From: JAQVYB01 sp964490935
GTDB lineage: Bacteria > Verrucomicrobiota > Kiritimatiellia > RZYC01
Length of the DNA stretch: 37,509 nucleotides
Assembly (NCBI GenBank): GCA_964490935.1
Contig: CAZBEO010000030.1
Location: 1-37,509, forward strand
Reading direction: 5' to 3'
The position numbers were made by a program, and so were the translations under genes. How positions within the stretch are numbered: the first letter of the stretch is position 1; each line of letters begins with the position of its first letter. The notes under the pieces are model-generated. The model was not told the origin of the DNA, searched no databases, and was given only the letters and a program-made list of their open reading frames with translations. Shown here piece after piece: positions 7,805 through 15,013 of this stretch.

Positions 7805-8855
7805 TTTGGATCCAATGCAAGGGATAGCGACCCCACGTATGGACCGCCTCCGACAAGGACATCAACACGTCTTCGGGCACTTGAAAGGGAATTTCTCCAT
7901 GATTGTCCGACAAAATGAACCCACCTCCGGCCCCTGCCTGCGCAAGCGCGTTTTTAACCTCTTGTTCCGCCTGTTTGGGCGTCCAGCGACGCATTGCTAT
8001 GCCATTCAAATTGCCCAACAGCGACACCTTCCCTCGACACACAGATTTCAGCGACGCGAGATTTTCCTCTGCGCTCACCCCGACCACGGCGGTTCCCGTC
8101 AACCCCACATCCGCCAAAATAGGCCCGCAGCGCCCCGAAGCGAAATGCGTGGCTGTGGGCCCGTTAATCCGGGCAATCGTCCGTTTGGCCACCTCAAATC
8201 CCGTCCTTAAATAATGCTCGCGCGGAATGATGGTCGACGAGGAAACCGGGTCAAAATAGCAAATGGCGGTAGCTCCCGCTTTCAACTGCGCATTGGCCCA
8301 TGCCACGCAAAACTCCTCATTTATTTGCATCAAGCGTTCAAACAATTCGGGCCGTTCCAGCATAAGTTCCAGATACCGTTCAAAGCCCATTTGCATAACC
8401 GGCAAGGAAAAAGGCGACATGACCACACCAATAATGGGCACCTCGTCGCCCACCTGCGCCTTGAGCTGCTGCGTGGCCGATAAGACTTTCTTCAGGCAGG
8501 GAGTTGTTTTCACGTCCGGCGGTTCGAGATACATTATCTCCTCGGCCCGCGAGATAATAGGCTGACCGGAATTCGGAGGACCATCCTCCACATAGATCAC
8601 CTCGCCTCCCCAGGCCTCCACTTCGATCGACGCATAGAAAAAAGGGCACAAACAATCGTGACGGTATTTGGCACGCATGCGCAGCTGTCCCTCGACCACA
8701 TGCTCCGCCCGCGAAAAATAGTCCTGAATAGAAAGCCCCAATTCGCGTGCACCGTGCATCGTAACAAGCAAAAAGAAGGGAACGCGATCCGCTTCCCTGT
8801 GCTGCAAGGCCTGCAACACCCGCTGCATGGAGGTTTGCTCGTGGAGTTCATTCAT
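7794..8855 (-). CDS. Uroporphyrinogen decarboxylase/MtaA-family methyltransferase-like protein
   Basis: A 353-residue protein of the UroD superfamily, in which MtaA/MtbA-type members move methyl groups between corrinoid proteins and a thiol. Family features include RVLQALQHREADRVPF at the start, FSLPVMQMGFERYLELML, AGATAICYFDPVSS, VSLLGNLNG and the C-terminal GGFILSDNHGEIP. The start at 8855 is chosen because its ATG overlaps the corrinoid gene's TGA as ATGA and GGAG lies 7 nt upstream. MtaA/MtbA enzymes bind zinc through an H-x-C pair and a later Cys; here the equivalents appear to be H237-x-A239 and N318/H319, with C243 shifted. The catalytic zinc site is therefore altered, and a sensory or non-thiol methyl-transfer role is possible. 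Haem synthesis is unlikely given the corrinoid neighbour. Confidence 0.85.
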   Translation of the reverse strand: MNELHEQTSMQRVLQALQHREADRVPFFLLVTMHGARELGLSIQDYFSRAEHVVEGQLRMRAKYRHDCLCPFFYASIEVEAWGGEVIYVEDGPPNSGQPIISRAEEIMYLEPPDVKTTPCLKKVLSATQQLKAQVGDEVPIIGVVMSPFSLPVMQMGFERYLELMLERPELFERLMQINEEFCVAWANAQLKAGATAICYFDPVSSSTIIPREHYLRTGFEVAKRTIARINGPTATHFASGRCGPILADVGLTGTAVVGVSAEENLASLKSVCRGKVSLLGNLNGIAMRRWTPKQAEQEVKNALAQAGAGGGFILSDNHGEIPFQVPEDVLMSLSEAVHTWGRYPLHWIQNER

Positions 8856-9508
8856 GGCTGCGCTCCGATCCATTTGGAAATCTGCGGGAGAGCGTCCGAG
8901 GCATTGCGTCCCATGGCATCAGCTCCCACCTCTTGCCACAAGCGCTCATCCAGTCTGAACGGGGCTCCACCGACCATTATTTTGACGTGACACCCCATCC
9001 GTTCCAATTCATTTCGAACTTGTCTGACCCGCAACGCCGAAGCCAGCATCAAGGCGGAAATGAACAAGACTTCAACGCCTGCCTCCCCCGCTCGTTGTGC
9101 AAGGGCTGCGGCCTCCATGCGTCCATAATCATCCAGCGCATAACCACCGGAACGAATGGTGGCATAGACCATCCGCTTCCCGAGCAAATGATAATCATCC
9201 AGTACGGCCAACGCCATTTTGGGCTGCTGCCTGTGTGCCTCCTTGGCAGCGGGAAACAAGCTGTCCACCAACTCTTCACAAATTCGACCGCCCATGTAAA
9301 TTTGCGAGAGCGCAAGGCGTCCGTCTTCCCATGCCCGGCCTATGCTCTCCAGAGCGGGCACAATGATGCGCTCCACCACCTGCATCGGCTCCTGTTTGAT
9401 TTCTTGGGACAACAGGTCCGCAGCGGCCAAACGATCAAGGTTTAACAAAGCCGCCTCAAATCGCTGAATCAAGAGTTCATCATTCGCTGTATCCTGTCGA
9501 GTAGGCAT
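8852..9508 (-). CDS. Corrinoid (cobalamin)-binding methyltransferase subunit, MtaC/MtbC-like
   Basis: A 218-residue two-domain corrinoid protein. Residues about 8-90 are the helical cap (ERIIVPALESIGRAWEDGRL...). Residues 95-215 are the Rossmann-like B12 domain with the base-off motif D105-Y-H107-L-L-G110, where H107 would ligate cobalt, followed by SALML (151-155) and MVGGAP (178-183), which contact the nucleotide tail. The start at 9508 (MPTRQDT) has GGGAG 8 nt upstream; earlier in-frame ATGs lack a site. It is the first gene of the operon, and its stop forms ATGA with the UroD-like gene. In known systems such a protein carries the methyl group from a substrate-specific methyltransferase; no such substrate enzyme (MtaB, MttB type) is next to it, so it may report corrinoid methylation state to the kinase downstream. 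The last point is inference. Confidence 0.9.
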   Translation of the reverse strand: MPTRQDTANDELLIQRFEAALLNLDRLAAADLLSQEIKQEPMQVVERIIVPALESIGRAWEDGRLALSQIYMGGRICEELVDSLFPAAKEAHRQQPKMALAVLDDYHLLGKRMVYATIRSGGYALDDYGRMEAAALAQRAGEAGVEVLFISALMLASALRVRQVRNELERMGCHVKIMVGGAPFRLDERLWQEVGADAMGRNASDALPQISKWIGAQP

Positions 9509-9634
9509 TAAGCACTCTCCCATCGTGTTCACCTTGTGAGAGATACCCATCCCCCTCACAAAACCGCACCTCCGATTTTAACACATGCGGCTCTTCAGTT
9601 GCAGCCACACGTACCGGCTTATCGGGTACAAAGA

Positions 9635-9664
9635 AATATAGATCAACATGGACCCAATCGACAA
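9635..9664 (-). promoter_or_regulatory. Predicted promoter of the corrinoid/kinase operon
   Basis: On the minus strand TTGTCG (9664-9659), 18 nt, then TATATT (9640-9635), about 127 bp before the corrinoid gene start. The long leader shows no cobalamin riboswitch that I can recognise. Prediction only. Confidence 0.3.
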
Positions 9665-9727
9665 GCCAACAAGGTTCTCAAAATATTTCAGGGACGGGTT
9701 CAGCGAGAATAAGGTCATCGATGGCTG

Positions 9728-9773
9728 GCGACAATTATACTTACCCATCAGCGACAATTATATTTACCCATGA
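9728..9773. repeat. 23-bp tandem direct repeat
   Basis: Two adjacent 23-bp units (9728-9750 and 9751-9773), each GCGACAATTATA followed by a variable base and TTACCCAT, differ at two positions. The second shares CGACAATTATATTT exactly with 982-995 inside the mobile element. It could be an operator or a remnant of element ends. Apart from this, the predicted promoter and the nearby palindrome, 9509-9877 shows no gene. Confidence 0.6.
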
Positions 9774-9812
9774 AATGATCGAGTATCTGCTTCTTCAGAA
9801 GTGGATGGCGAT

Positions 9813-9831
9813 TTTTCCAATCGTTGGAAAA
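9813..9831. repeat. Fourth copy of the TTCCAA-TCG-TTGGAA palindrome
   Basis: Perfect 8-bp arms TTTTCCAA / TTGGAAAA around TCG, the same core as the array at 4573-4652. It lies 47 bp after the stop of the minus-strand membrane protein and about 300 bp before the corrinoid operon. Dispersed copies suggest either a repeat family or a shared operator. Confidence 0.75.
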
Positions 9832-9877
9832 CGAGGAAGGTGCCCTGAGGGCACTTGGAAATGGGGCGGCGTGGGGG

Positions 9878-10489
9878 TTATCGGTGGAGGAGGAGGTAGA
9901 CGGCGGCACCAGAGACGGCGAGGGTGGTGAGCAGTAGGACGACGGCCATGATGATGAGGCGGTGTTGGGAGCGGATAAGCATGGTGCGCACAAGGTCTTC
10001 GGCTTCCTCGGTACGTTCGGCAAGATCGGTGATGATGGTGGCGGTTTGGCGGTTGGTGTGGTCCATGTTGGCGAGGGTGCCGTTGAAGTGGTCGAGGCTG
10101 GAGGCCATGTCTTTGCCGTATTGGAGGGAGGTTTCGGATTGTTGCTGCATGAGTTCGAGGATGTGGGTCTGGCGGTCGGCATGAGCGCCCATGTTTTTGA
10201 TGCCTTCGATGGCGTCGGGCAGGTGATCGAAGAGGGTTTTCTGGTTGCCAGCCTGCATTTCGAGGTGCCCGCGTATGGCACGCATGAGGGTGATCATTTC
10301 GGCGTAGCCTTCCTGCAGGGCGGCAATCTGTCGTTCGCGTTTGGAGGGATTGCGCCAGAAGAAGAGTCGGTTGCGTTTGGCGGGCGCGAGGGGAAAGGCA
10401 CTTTCTTCGCGTATGATTTCAACGCAGTCGGTCGGTTGGGCAAGAGGTTCGTGGATAATCTCGGGCGTGATGCTGTCCTCGGGTTTCAT
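9878..10489 (-). CDS. Coiled-coil protein with C-terminal membrane anchor, unknown function
   Basis: A 203-residue protein I do not recognise. It has an acidic N-terminus, a basic patch with aromatic residues (KRNRLFFWRNPSKRERQ, about 39-55), a long helical, probably coiled-coil middle (about 55-170, rich in Gln, Glu, Met and Leu) and one strongly hydrophobic C-terminal helix (LIIMAVVLLLTTLAVSG, about 177-198) ending LLLHR. This is the layout of a tail-anchored protein with most of its mass in the cytoplasm. The ATG overlaps the chorismate synthase TGA as ATGA (10489-10486), so the two are translationally coupled. The coupling does not by itself imply a role in aromatic synthesis. Confidence 0.75.
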   Translation of the reverse strand: MKPEDSITPEIIHEPLAQPTDCVEIIREESAFPLAPAKRNRLFFWRNPSKRERQIAALQEGYAEMITLMRAIRGHLEMQAGNQKTLFDHLPDAIEGIKNMGAHADRQTHILELMQQQSETSLQYGKDMASSLDHFNGTLANMDHTNRQTATIITDLAERTEEAEDLVRTMLIRSQHRLIIMAVVLLLTTLAVSGAAVYLLLHR

Positions 10490-11571
10490 AGGGTGGAACT
10501 CCGGTTGAGGAGGGAAAGATCGGCGAAGACGAGGGCAGCCATGGCTTCCACAATGGGTACGGCGCGTGGCAGAACACAGGGATCGTGTCGCCCTTTGGCT
10601 TCGATGGTGATGGGGCGTCCCTGAAAATCGACGCTCTGCTGGGGCTGTCCGATGGTGGCGGTGGGTTTGAAGGCGACGCGGAAGTAGACGGGTTCGCCCG
10701 TGGTGATGCCGCCCTGGAGGCCGCCGCTTCGATTGGAGGCGGGTCCGATGCCGCCTTCTTCTCGGGGCGCGTAGGCATCGTTGTGTTTCGATCCGTTCAT
10801 ACGTGTTCCGGCAAAGCCGGTGCCGTATTCAAAGCCTTTGACGGCGGGAATGGAAAGCATGGCGCGGGCGAGCAGTGCGTTGGCTTTATCGAAGACGGGC
10901 TGACCGAGGCCGACGGGCATGTGGCGGCAGACGCAGGTGACGATGCCGCCGACGGAGTCGCGGGCTTCTTTGGTTTCAAGAATGAGGGCTTCCATGAGAC
11001 GGGCGGTTTCGGGGTCCGGGCAGCGCACGAGTTGGGCATCCACCTCGGCGCGGGTGATGGTTTCCATTGGGATTGACGGGGCCTCGATGGGTCCGACAGA
11101 ACTGACCCAGGCGGTGATGTCCGCGCCGTGCAGGCGTTTGAGGAGGAGTTCGGCCACAGCACCGGCGGCCACGCGTGCGGCGGTTTCGCGGGCGCTGGCG
11201 CGCCCGCCGCCGCTGGGGGCCCGTATGCCGTATTTTTCCTGCCAGGTGAAGTCGGCGTGGGAGGGCCGCGGGGCGTTGATCATTTCTTTGTAGTCGCCGG
11301 GGCACTGATCGGTGTTGTGAATGAGGAGTGCGATGGGCGTGCCGAGGGTGATTCCATTGGAGAGGCCGGAGAGAATGTGGACCCGATCGGCCTCGTTGCG
11401 GGCGGTGGTGAGGACGCTCTGGCCGGGTCGGCGCCGATCGAGCTGGCGCTGGATGTCGGCTTCGTTGAGGGCGAGCCCGGCGGGACAACCGTCAATGACG
11501 GCACCCACCGCCGTGGCGTGTGACTCTCCGAAGGTGGTGACGCGAAAAGAGGTTCCAATGGTGTTCGACAT
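10486..11571 (-). CDS. aroC: Chorismate synthase
   Basis: Converts 5-enolpyruvylshikimate-3-phosphate to chorismate using reduced FMN, the last common step of aromatic amino acid synthesis. The 361-residue length is normal for the enzyme. Family signatures are present: FRVTTFGESHATAVG near the N-terminus, RPSHADFTWQEKYG, the central SGGGRASARETAARVAAG, GFEYGTGF and the C-terminal GRHDPCVLPRAVPIVEAM with its conserved RHDP. The start at 11571 (MSNTIGTSF) is chosen because AAGGAG lies 6 nt upstream and the sequence before it is not conserved in character. It is followed by the ATGA-coupled membrane protein. A 93-bp inverted-repeat element lies 67 bp upstream, between aroC and yidC, so aroC may depend on its own promoter or on read-through. 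Confidence 0.96.
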   Translation of the reverse strand: MSNTIGTSFRVTTFGESHATAVGAVIDGCPAGLALNEADIQRQLDRRRPGQSVLTTARNEADRVHILSGLSNGITLGTPIALLIHNTDQCPGDYKEMINAPRPSHADFTWQEKYGIRAPSGGGRASARETAARVAAGAVAELLLKRLHGADITAWVSSVGPIEAPSIPMETITRAEVDAQLVRCPDPETARLMEALILETKEARDSVGGIVTCVCRHMPVGLGQPVFDKANALLARAMLSIPAVKGFEYGTGFAGTRMNGSKHNDAYAPREEGGIGPASNRSGGLQGGITTGEPVYFRVAFKPTATIGQPQQSVDFQGRPITIEAKGRHDPCVLPRAVPIVEAMAALVFADLSLLNRSSTL

Positions 11572-11637
11572 ATCCGGCTCCTTGGGTATTGAGATTGCGC
11601 GGAATGCTACAGCTTTTGACGCAGTATGCAAGACCAC

Positions 11638-11730
11638 AGCAATCCGTCGGACTTTAGGCAACTTCCAACCCGACAACTAGGTTCAACGACGGAGGTGGTT
11701 ACATGCTCCATGGCATCATGACGGATTGCT
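11638..11730. repeat. 93-bp MITE-like element with 11-bp terminal inverted repeats, copy 1
   Basis: Begins AGCAATCCGTC and ends GACGGATTGCT, exact inverted repeats. A second copy of 92 bp lies at 35514-35605; the first 21 bp of both are identical and the interiors differ. Here the right end supplies the TAG stop codon of yidC. No target-site duplication is evident. No open reading frame is inside, so if mobile it would need an enzyme from elsewhere. Confidence 0.75.
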
Positions 11731-13549
11731 AGGCGGTGCGGGCTTGTTTCTTTTTGGTGAAGAGCTGCTGTACGATCATGAGGCACTGGTTGGTGGTCCA
11801 GTAGAGGACGAGCCCGGAGGGCATGGTGTAGAAGAAGAATAGGAACATCAGGGGCATGTACTGCATGATTTTGGCCTGCTGCGGGTCGGCGGAGGTGGGC
11901 ATCATTTTCTGCTGGATGAACTGGGTGACCACCATGATGAGGGGGAGGATGTTGAGGGGAATGGGCAGTACGCCAGCGAGCAGATTTTCTGGTTCGCTCA
12001 GGTCGGCGACCCATAGGAAGTGCGCGAAGCGCAGTTCGATGGCGTTGCGGAGGACGACGAAGAGGGCAATGAACACGGGGATTTGAATGACCATGGGCAG
12101 GCACCCGCCCATGGGATTGACCTTGTTTTCCTTGTAGAGGGCCATGGTGGCCTGCTGCAATTTCTGCGAATCGTTTTTGTATTTTTCCTTGAGCTGCTTA
12201 ATGAGCGGCTGAAGCTCGGCCATTTTTTTCATGCTCTCAGTGCTCTTATGGGTCACCGGCCAGAAGATGATGCGGATGAGGATGGTGATCAGAATGATGG
12301 CAATGCCGTAGTTGTGCGGCCAGACGTGATCGTGGATGACGTTGAGCAGCCAGAGCAGGGCGGCTTTCACGGGAACCATGACGAAGTTGAACGAGCGGAA
12401 CACGACGTTGGCGGAGGCGAATTCCATGACGCCTTCCTGCTGGAAGCCGAGCGTCTTCAGTATGTCGTATTTTTTCGGTCCGATGTAGCAGTGGTAGGTG
12501 CGGGTGACGGTTTCTCCGTCTTTGAGAACGAGGTCAGTGACCTGCATGGTGGCCGAGACCATCGCGACAGGTTGCATCTTGACGATGGCATAGGGATTGG
12601 CTTCTTCCTGCGTGGCGAGGCCGCGCCGTGCGAAGAGGGTACATCCATCGCCGCCATTTTCTGGGGAAAGAATCTGGACGAAGTATTTATTTTTAACGGC
12701 GACCCAGTCGAGGAGTCCGGGGAAGTCTTTGGAGATGGTTACGGGGAGGCGTCCGTCGGCACCCTTTTGCTCCGCGAAGAATTTATCGATTTTCGTGCCG
12801 TAGTGATAGGGTATGGTCACGCCGGGGGTGAAGATATCCACACCGAGATCGACTACGCCTTTCATGGTGCGCTCGGAGGTCTTGTTCATGTCTCCGAGTT
12901 GAATGCTGATGCCTGTGTTGGTGAGGGTGCTGTCGGACTGGTTGGCGAAGGTGTCCACGATGGACAGTTCGTAATCATCGATCAGGGAGACGGAACGTGT
13001 GACGAGGAGGCCGTCTGGAGATTCGGTTTGGAAGAGGAGGGAGGTGGGCGTTTGCGCGAGCAGGGTGTATTCTGCGGTGGGGGCGATGCCGCTGAGTCCC
13101 AGATAGAGGAGGGCGGGGGTATTAGTGAAATGCAGTTCTACGGGTGGACTGTTCGGCTGATTCAGTTCGGGATAATCGGAGAGGATGGCCTGCTGAATAC
13201 CGGCACCATAGGAGGAAAAGGTGAGGGCCATGGTGGGGCTCTTGATTTCAACGAGCTGCTCGGGTTGGGAACGCTTGATTTCGGTGATGGCTGCTTCCTT
13301 CGTCGCGAGGGCCGTGGAAGACGCTTGGGATGCCAGGGCGGCGGGGGTGGCTGGTTGCGCGGCAGGGGCGGCCTCTGCTCCGGTGGCGGAGTCCGTGGCA
13401 ATCGTGCTCGGAGTGTCTTCCGCGAGCGTTTCGATGGGTGTAGCGACCTTGGCCGGGAAAAGTGGCTTGACCCATTTACGGTCTGCGATGGGCCAGAGCA
13501 GCATCAGTGCGAAAAGCAGTACGAGTGCGGGAATGATTTTTTTATCCAT
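11729..13549 (-). CDS. yidC: Membrane protein insertase YidC
   Basis: Inserts and folds inner-membrane proteins, alone or with SecYEG. The 606-residue product has an N-terminal membrane helix (IPALVLLFALMLLWPIA, about 5-21), an Ala/Thr/Glu-rich linker, a long periplasmic P1 domain (about 95-370) and the conserved five-helix insertase core from about 387 to the end. The hydrophilic-groove arginine is R426 in ITILIRIIFWP; the following cytoplasmic hairpin has MKKMAELQPLIKQLKEKYKND and NPMGGCLPMVIQIPVF. The C-terminus is short and basic (KKKQARTA). AGAGGA lies 6 nt before the ATG, and the gene starts 1 bp after yidD. Its TAG stop lies within the terminal repeat of a MITE-like element, so the original 3' end may have been replaced or trimmed. 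Confidence 0.97.
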   Translation of the reverse strand: MDKKIIPALVLLFALMLLWPIADRKWVKPLFPAKVATPIETLAEDTPSTIATDSATGAEAAPAAQPATPAALASQASSTALATKEAAITEIKRSQPEQLVEIKSPTMALTFSSYGAGIQQAILSDYPELNQPNSPPVELHFTNTPALLYLGLSGIAPTAEYTLLAQTPTSLLFQTESPDGLLVTRSVSLIDDYELSIVDTFANQSDSTLTNTGISIQLGDMNKTSERTMKGVVDLGVDIFTPGVTIPYHYGTKIDKFFAEQKGADGRLPVTISKDFPGLLDWVAVKNKYFVQILSPENGGDGCTLFARRGLATQEEANPYAIVKMQPVAMVSATMQVTDLVLKDGETVTRTYHCYIGPKKYDILKTLGFQQEGVMEFASANVVFRSFNFVMVPVKAALLWLLNVIHDHVWPHNYGIAIILITILIRIIFWPVTHKSTESMKKMAELQPLIKQLKEKYKNDSQKLQQATMALYKENKVNPMGGCLPMVIQIPVFIALFVVLRNAIELRFAHFLWVADLSEPENLLAGVLPIPLNILPLIMVVTQFIQQKMMPTSADPQQAKIMQYMPLMFLFFFYTMPSGLVLYWTTNQCLMIVQQLFTKKKQARTA

Positions 13550-13550
13550 G

Positions 13551-13790
13551 TTAAATCCTCTTGGTTGTCAGTTTGTGAGCGGGTGGAACTGGATCGTATC
13601 CTCCCGGATGAAATGGGTGGCACTTGCATATCCGTGCAGCGGAAAGCGCCACGCCCTTGAAAAATCCATGTTGTTCGAGTGCCTCCATCGCATAAGTTGA
13701 GCAGGACGGATAAAAACGACAGCACCGCCCCAGTAGCGGCGAGACCGTCCATTGATACAATCTGATTATGGCTCTAAGCAGAAGGGTCAA
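13551..13790 (-). CDS. yidD: Membrane protein insertion efficiency factor YidD
   Basis: A 79-residue small protein of the YidD (haemolysin-type DUF37) family that assists membrane protein insertion next to YidC. The family pattern is complete: IIRLYQWTVSPLLG, CCRFYPSCSTYAMEAL, HGFFKGVALSAARICKCHPF and HPGGYDPVP. The start is TTG at 13790-13788, supported by GAGG 6 nt upstream and by overlap of 17 bp with the end of rnpA; no ATG would keep the conserved N-terminus. The gene lies in the standard order rpmH-rnpA-yidD-yidC. Confidence 0.95.
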   Translation of the reverse strand: MTLLLRAIIRLYQWTVSPLLGRCCRFYPSCSTYAMEALEQHGFFKGVALSAARICKCHPFHPGGYDPVPPAHKLTTKRI

Positions 13791-14217
13791 CGTGTTCCTC
13801 CCTAGTTTCTCTCAGCCGCGCACGCACGGCCAACGAACGAAAATCATTTACCACGTCGCTCCAAGGTGTCCGCAGAATGGCATGCCTAGCCACCAGTACC
13901 ACGTCCACGTTGCCTGTAAGTCCGGCGCGATGGGTTCGATACACCTCGCGCATCAGACGTTTCGCCCGTGCGCGTGCCACGGCATTGCCCACTTTTCGGC
14001 TGGCCACCACGCCAAGTCGGAGTTGTGCGTCCGTGGCGGTGCGCGTCCAAAGGACCATACAGGAACCGACGGCCTTGCGTCCCTGCGCATAGGCTTCGCG
14101 AATGTCACCAGAGCGCGTCAGGCGTTGAGCACGCGAGAGAGTTTGGCGGAGAATCGGCTTCTTTTCGGGAGGCTGGTTGGCATGTTCACGCTGTGTTGAT
14201 TGTTCAGCATGATCCAT
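13774..14217 (-). CDS. rnpA: Ribonuclease P protein component
   Basis: Protein subunit that helps RNase P RNA bind and cleave the 5' leader of pre-tRNAs. The 147-residue product has the family core: LSRAQRLTRSGDIREAYAQG, the central strand region LRLGVVASRKVGNAVARARA and the RNR-type signature AKRLMREVYR. An N-terminal extension of about 25 polar residues is longer than in E. coli, where the protein is about 119 residues. It overlaps yidD by 17 bp and follows rpmH by 33 bp, the usual ribosomal/RNase P operon order. The upstream site (GGAAAGAAG) is modest. Confidence 0.95.
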   Translation of the reverse strand: MDHAEQSTQREHANQPPEKKPILRQTLSRAQRLTRSGDIREAYAQGRKAVGSCMVLWTRTATDAQLRLGVVASRKVGNAVARARAKRLMREVYRTHRAGLTGNVDVVLVARHAILRTPWSDVVNDFRSLAVRARLRETREEHVDPSA

Positions 14218-14250
14218 TTCACGCTTCTTTCCACCCGGAAGGAGGGGTTC

Positions 14251-14388
14251 TTAAACCGTGAGTTCTTTGCGCCCTTTTGCCCGCCTGCGTCGGAGTATAT
14301 TCCTTCCGCCTGGCGTGGCCATACGCGCACGAAAACCGTGTTTGCGTTGTCTTTTCTTTACTGAGGGCTGATAGGTTCGTTTTGTCAT
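14251..14388 (-). CDS. rpmH: 50S ribosomal protein L34
   Basis: A 45-residue, very basic protein: it begins MTKRTYQPSVKKRQRKHGF, continues RARMATPGGRNILRRRRAKG and ends RKELTV. This matches L34 along its full length. Stop TAA is at 14253-14251. It is the first gene of the rpmH-rnpA-yidD-yidC cluster. In many bacteria this cluster adjoins dnaA and the origin; here no dnaA gene or cluster of DnaA boxes is seen in 14389-15013. Confidence 0.97.
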   Translation of the reverse strand: MTKRTYQPSVKKRQRKHGFRARMATPGGRNILRRRRAKGRKELTV

Positions 14389-14583
14389 CTTCCGATTTCC
14401 TTGCGGTTCGTTCTTCTGTTCTTATATATAGGTAAAGGGGTTTGCACTTCTTCCTAGTCCCGGGTCGCCATTTTCCGGGGCATGAAAATTCCAAAGGGGT
14501 GGACATTAGCACTTTTTGCGGTGGTGTCAAAACTTATGTGCCGGGAAATGTGTGATTTTTGACGCTGAGGTATGTCGGTTTTC

Positions 14584-14860
14584 ACGCCTGAGGCGCGTGA
14601 GGCCACGCGCCGTCCAGGGAGGGGGATGCTTCTGGAGGGCGTCGGGCTCCGACGCCTTGCGCGGTGGGTTGGATCGAGCGGTGGTGGAATTCCGACTGCT
14701 GACGCCTGAGGCGCACGAGTCGTGCGCCGTCCAGGGGGAGGGGGATGCTTCTGGAGGGCGCCGGGCTCCGACGCCTTGCAGTGGGTTGGATCGAGCGGTG
14801 GTGGAATTTCGACTGCTGACGCCTGAGGCGCGTGAGGCCACGCGCCGTCCAGAGAGGGGG
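14584..14860. repeat. 118-bp GC-rich tandem repeat with two hairpins per unit (2.3 copies)
   Basis: Units start at 14584, 14702 and 14819 (118 and 117 bp apart); the third is partial. Each begins ACGCCTGAGGCGC. Hairpin A is GGCGCGTG/CACGCGCC in units 1 and 3 but GGCGCACG/CGTGCGCC in unit 2, so both arms changed together and pairing is kept. Hairpin B (14638-14656 in unit 1) is GGCGTCGG/CCGACGCC, with one mismatch in unit 2. No gene is supported in 14389-15013; frames through the repeat lack start sites and family resemblance. The flanks 14389-14583 and 14861-15013 hold only presumed promoter sequence. Confidence 0.85.
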
Positions 14861-15013
14861 GAATGATGTGTTTTCTGTCTGGATGAGCTGAATCCGGATT
14901 ATTCGAGGTTGTGTGTATTGCAAGGGATAATTAGTCTTGAGGTGTAATGGTCACGAATACTATGTTGCCCATTCATATCCCGGTTTCGTAGCGACAGAAT
15001 GAGGAGGAAAAGA

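Noticed and set aside
9509..9727. Cobalamin riboswitch before the corrinoid operon
   Set aside because: No B12-box-like sequence or suitable fold was recognised in the leader, although the gene content would fit one.
12020..13660. Long plus-strand frame (546 codons) opposite yidC
   Set aside because: Antisense shadow of a clear YidC; no start site and low-complexity composition.
14527..14923. Reading frames through the tandem hairpin repeat on both strands
   Set aside because: They translate the 118-bp repeat, are open in several frames at once, and lack ribosome sites.
14389..15013. Replication origin next to rpmH
   Set aside because: No dnaA gene, DnaA-box cluster or AT-rich unwinding region is seen; the space is filled by the GC-rich tandem repeat.
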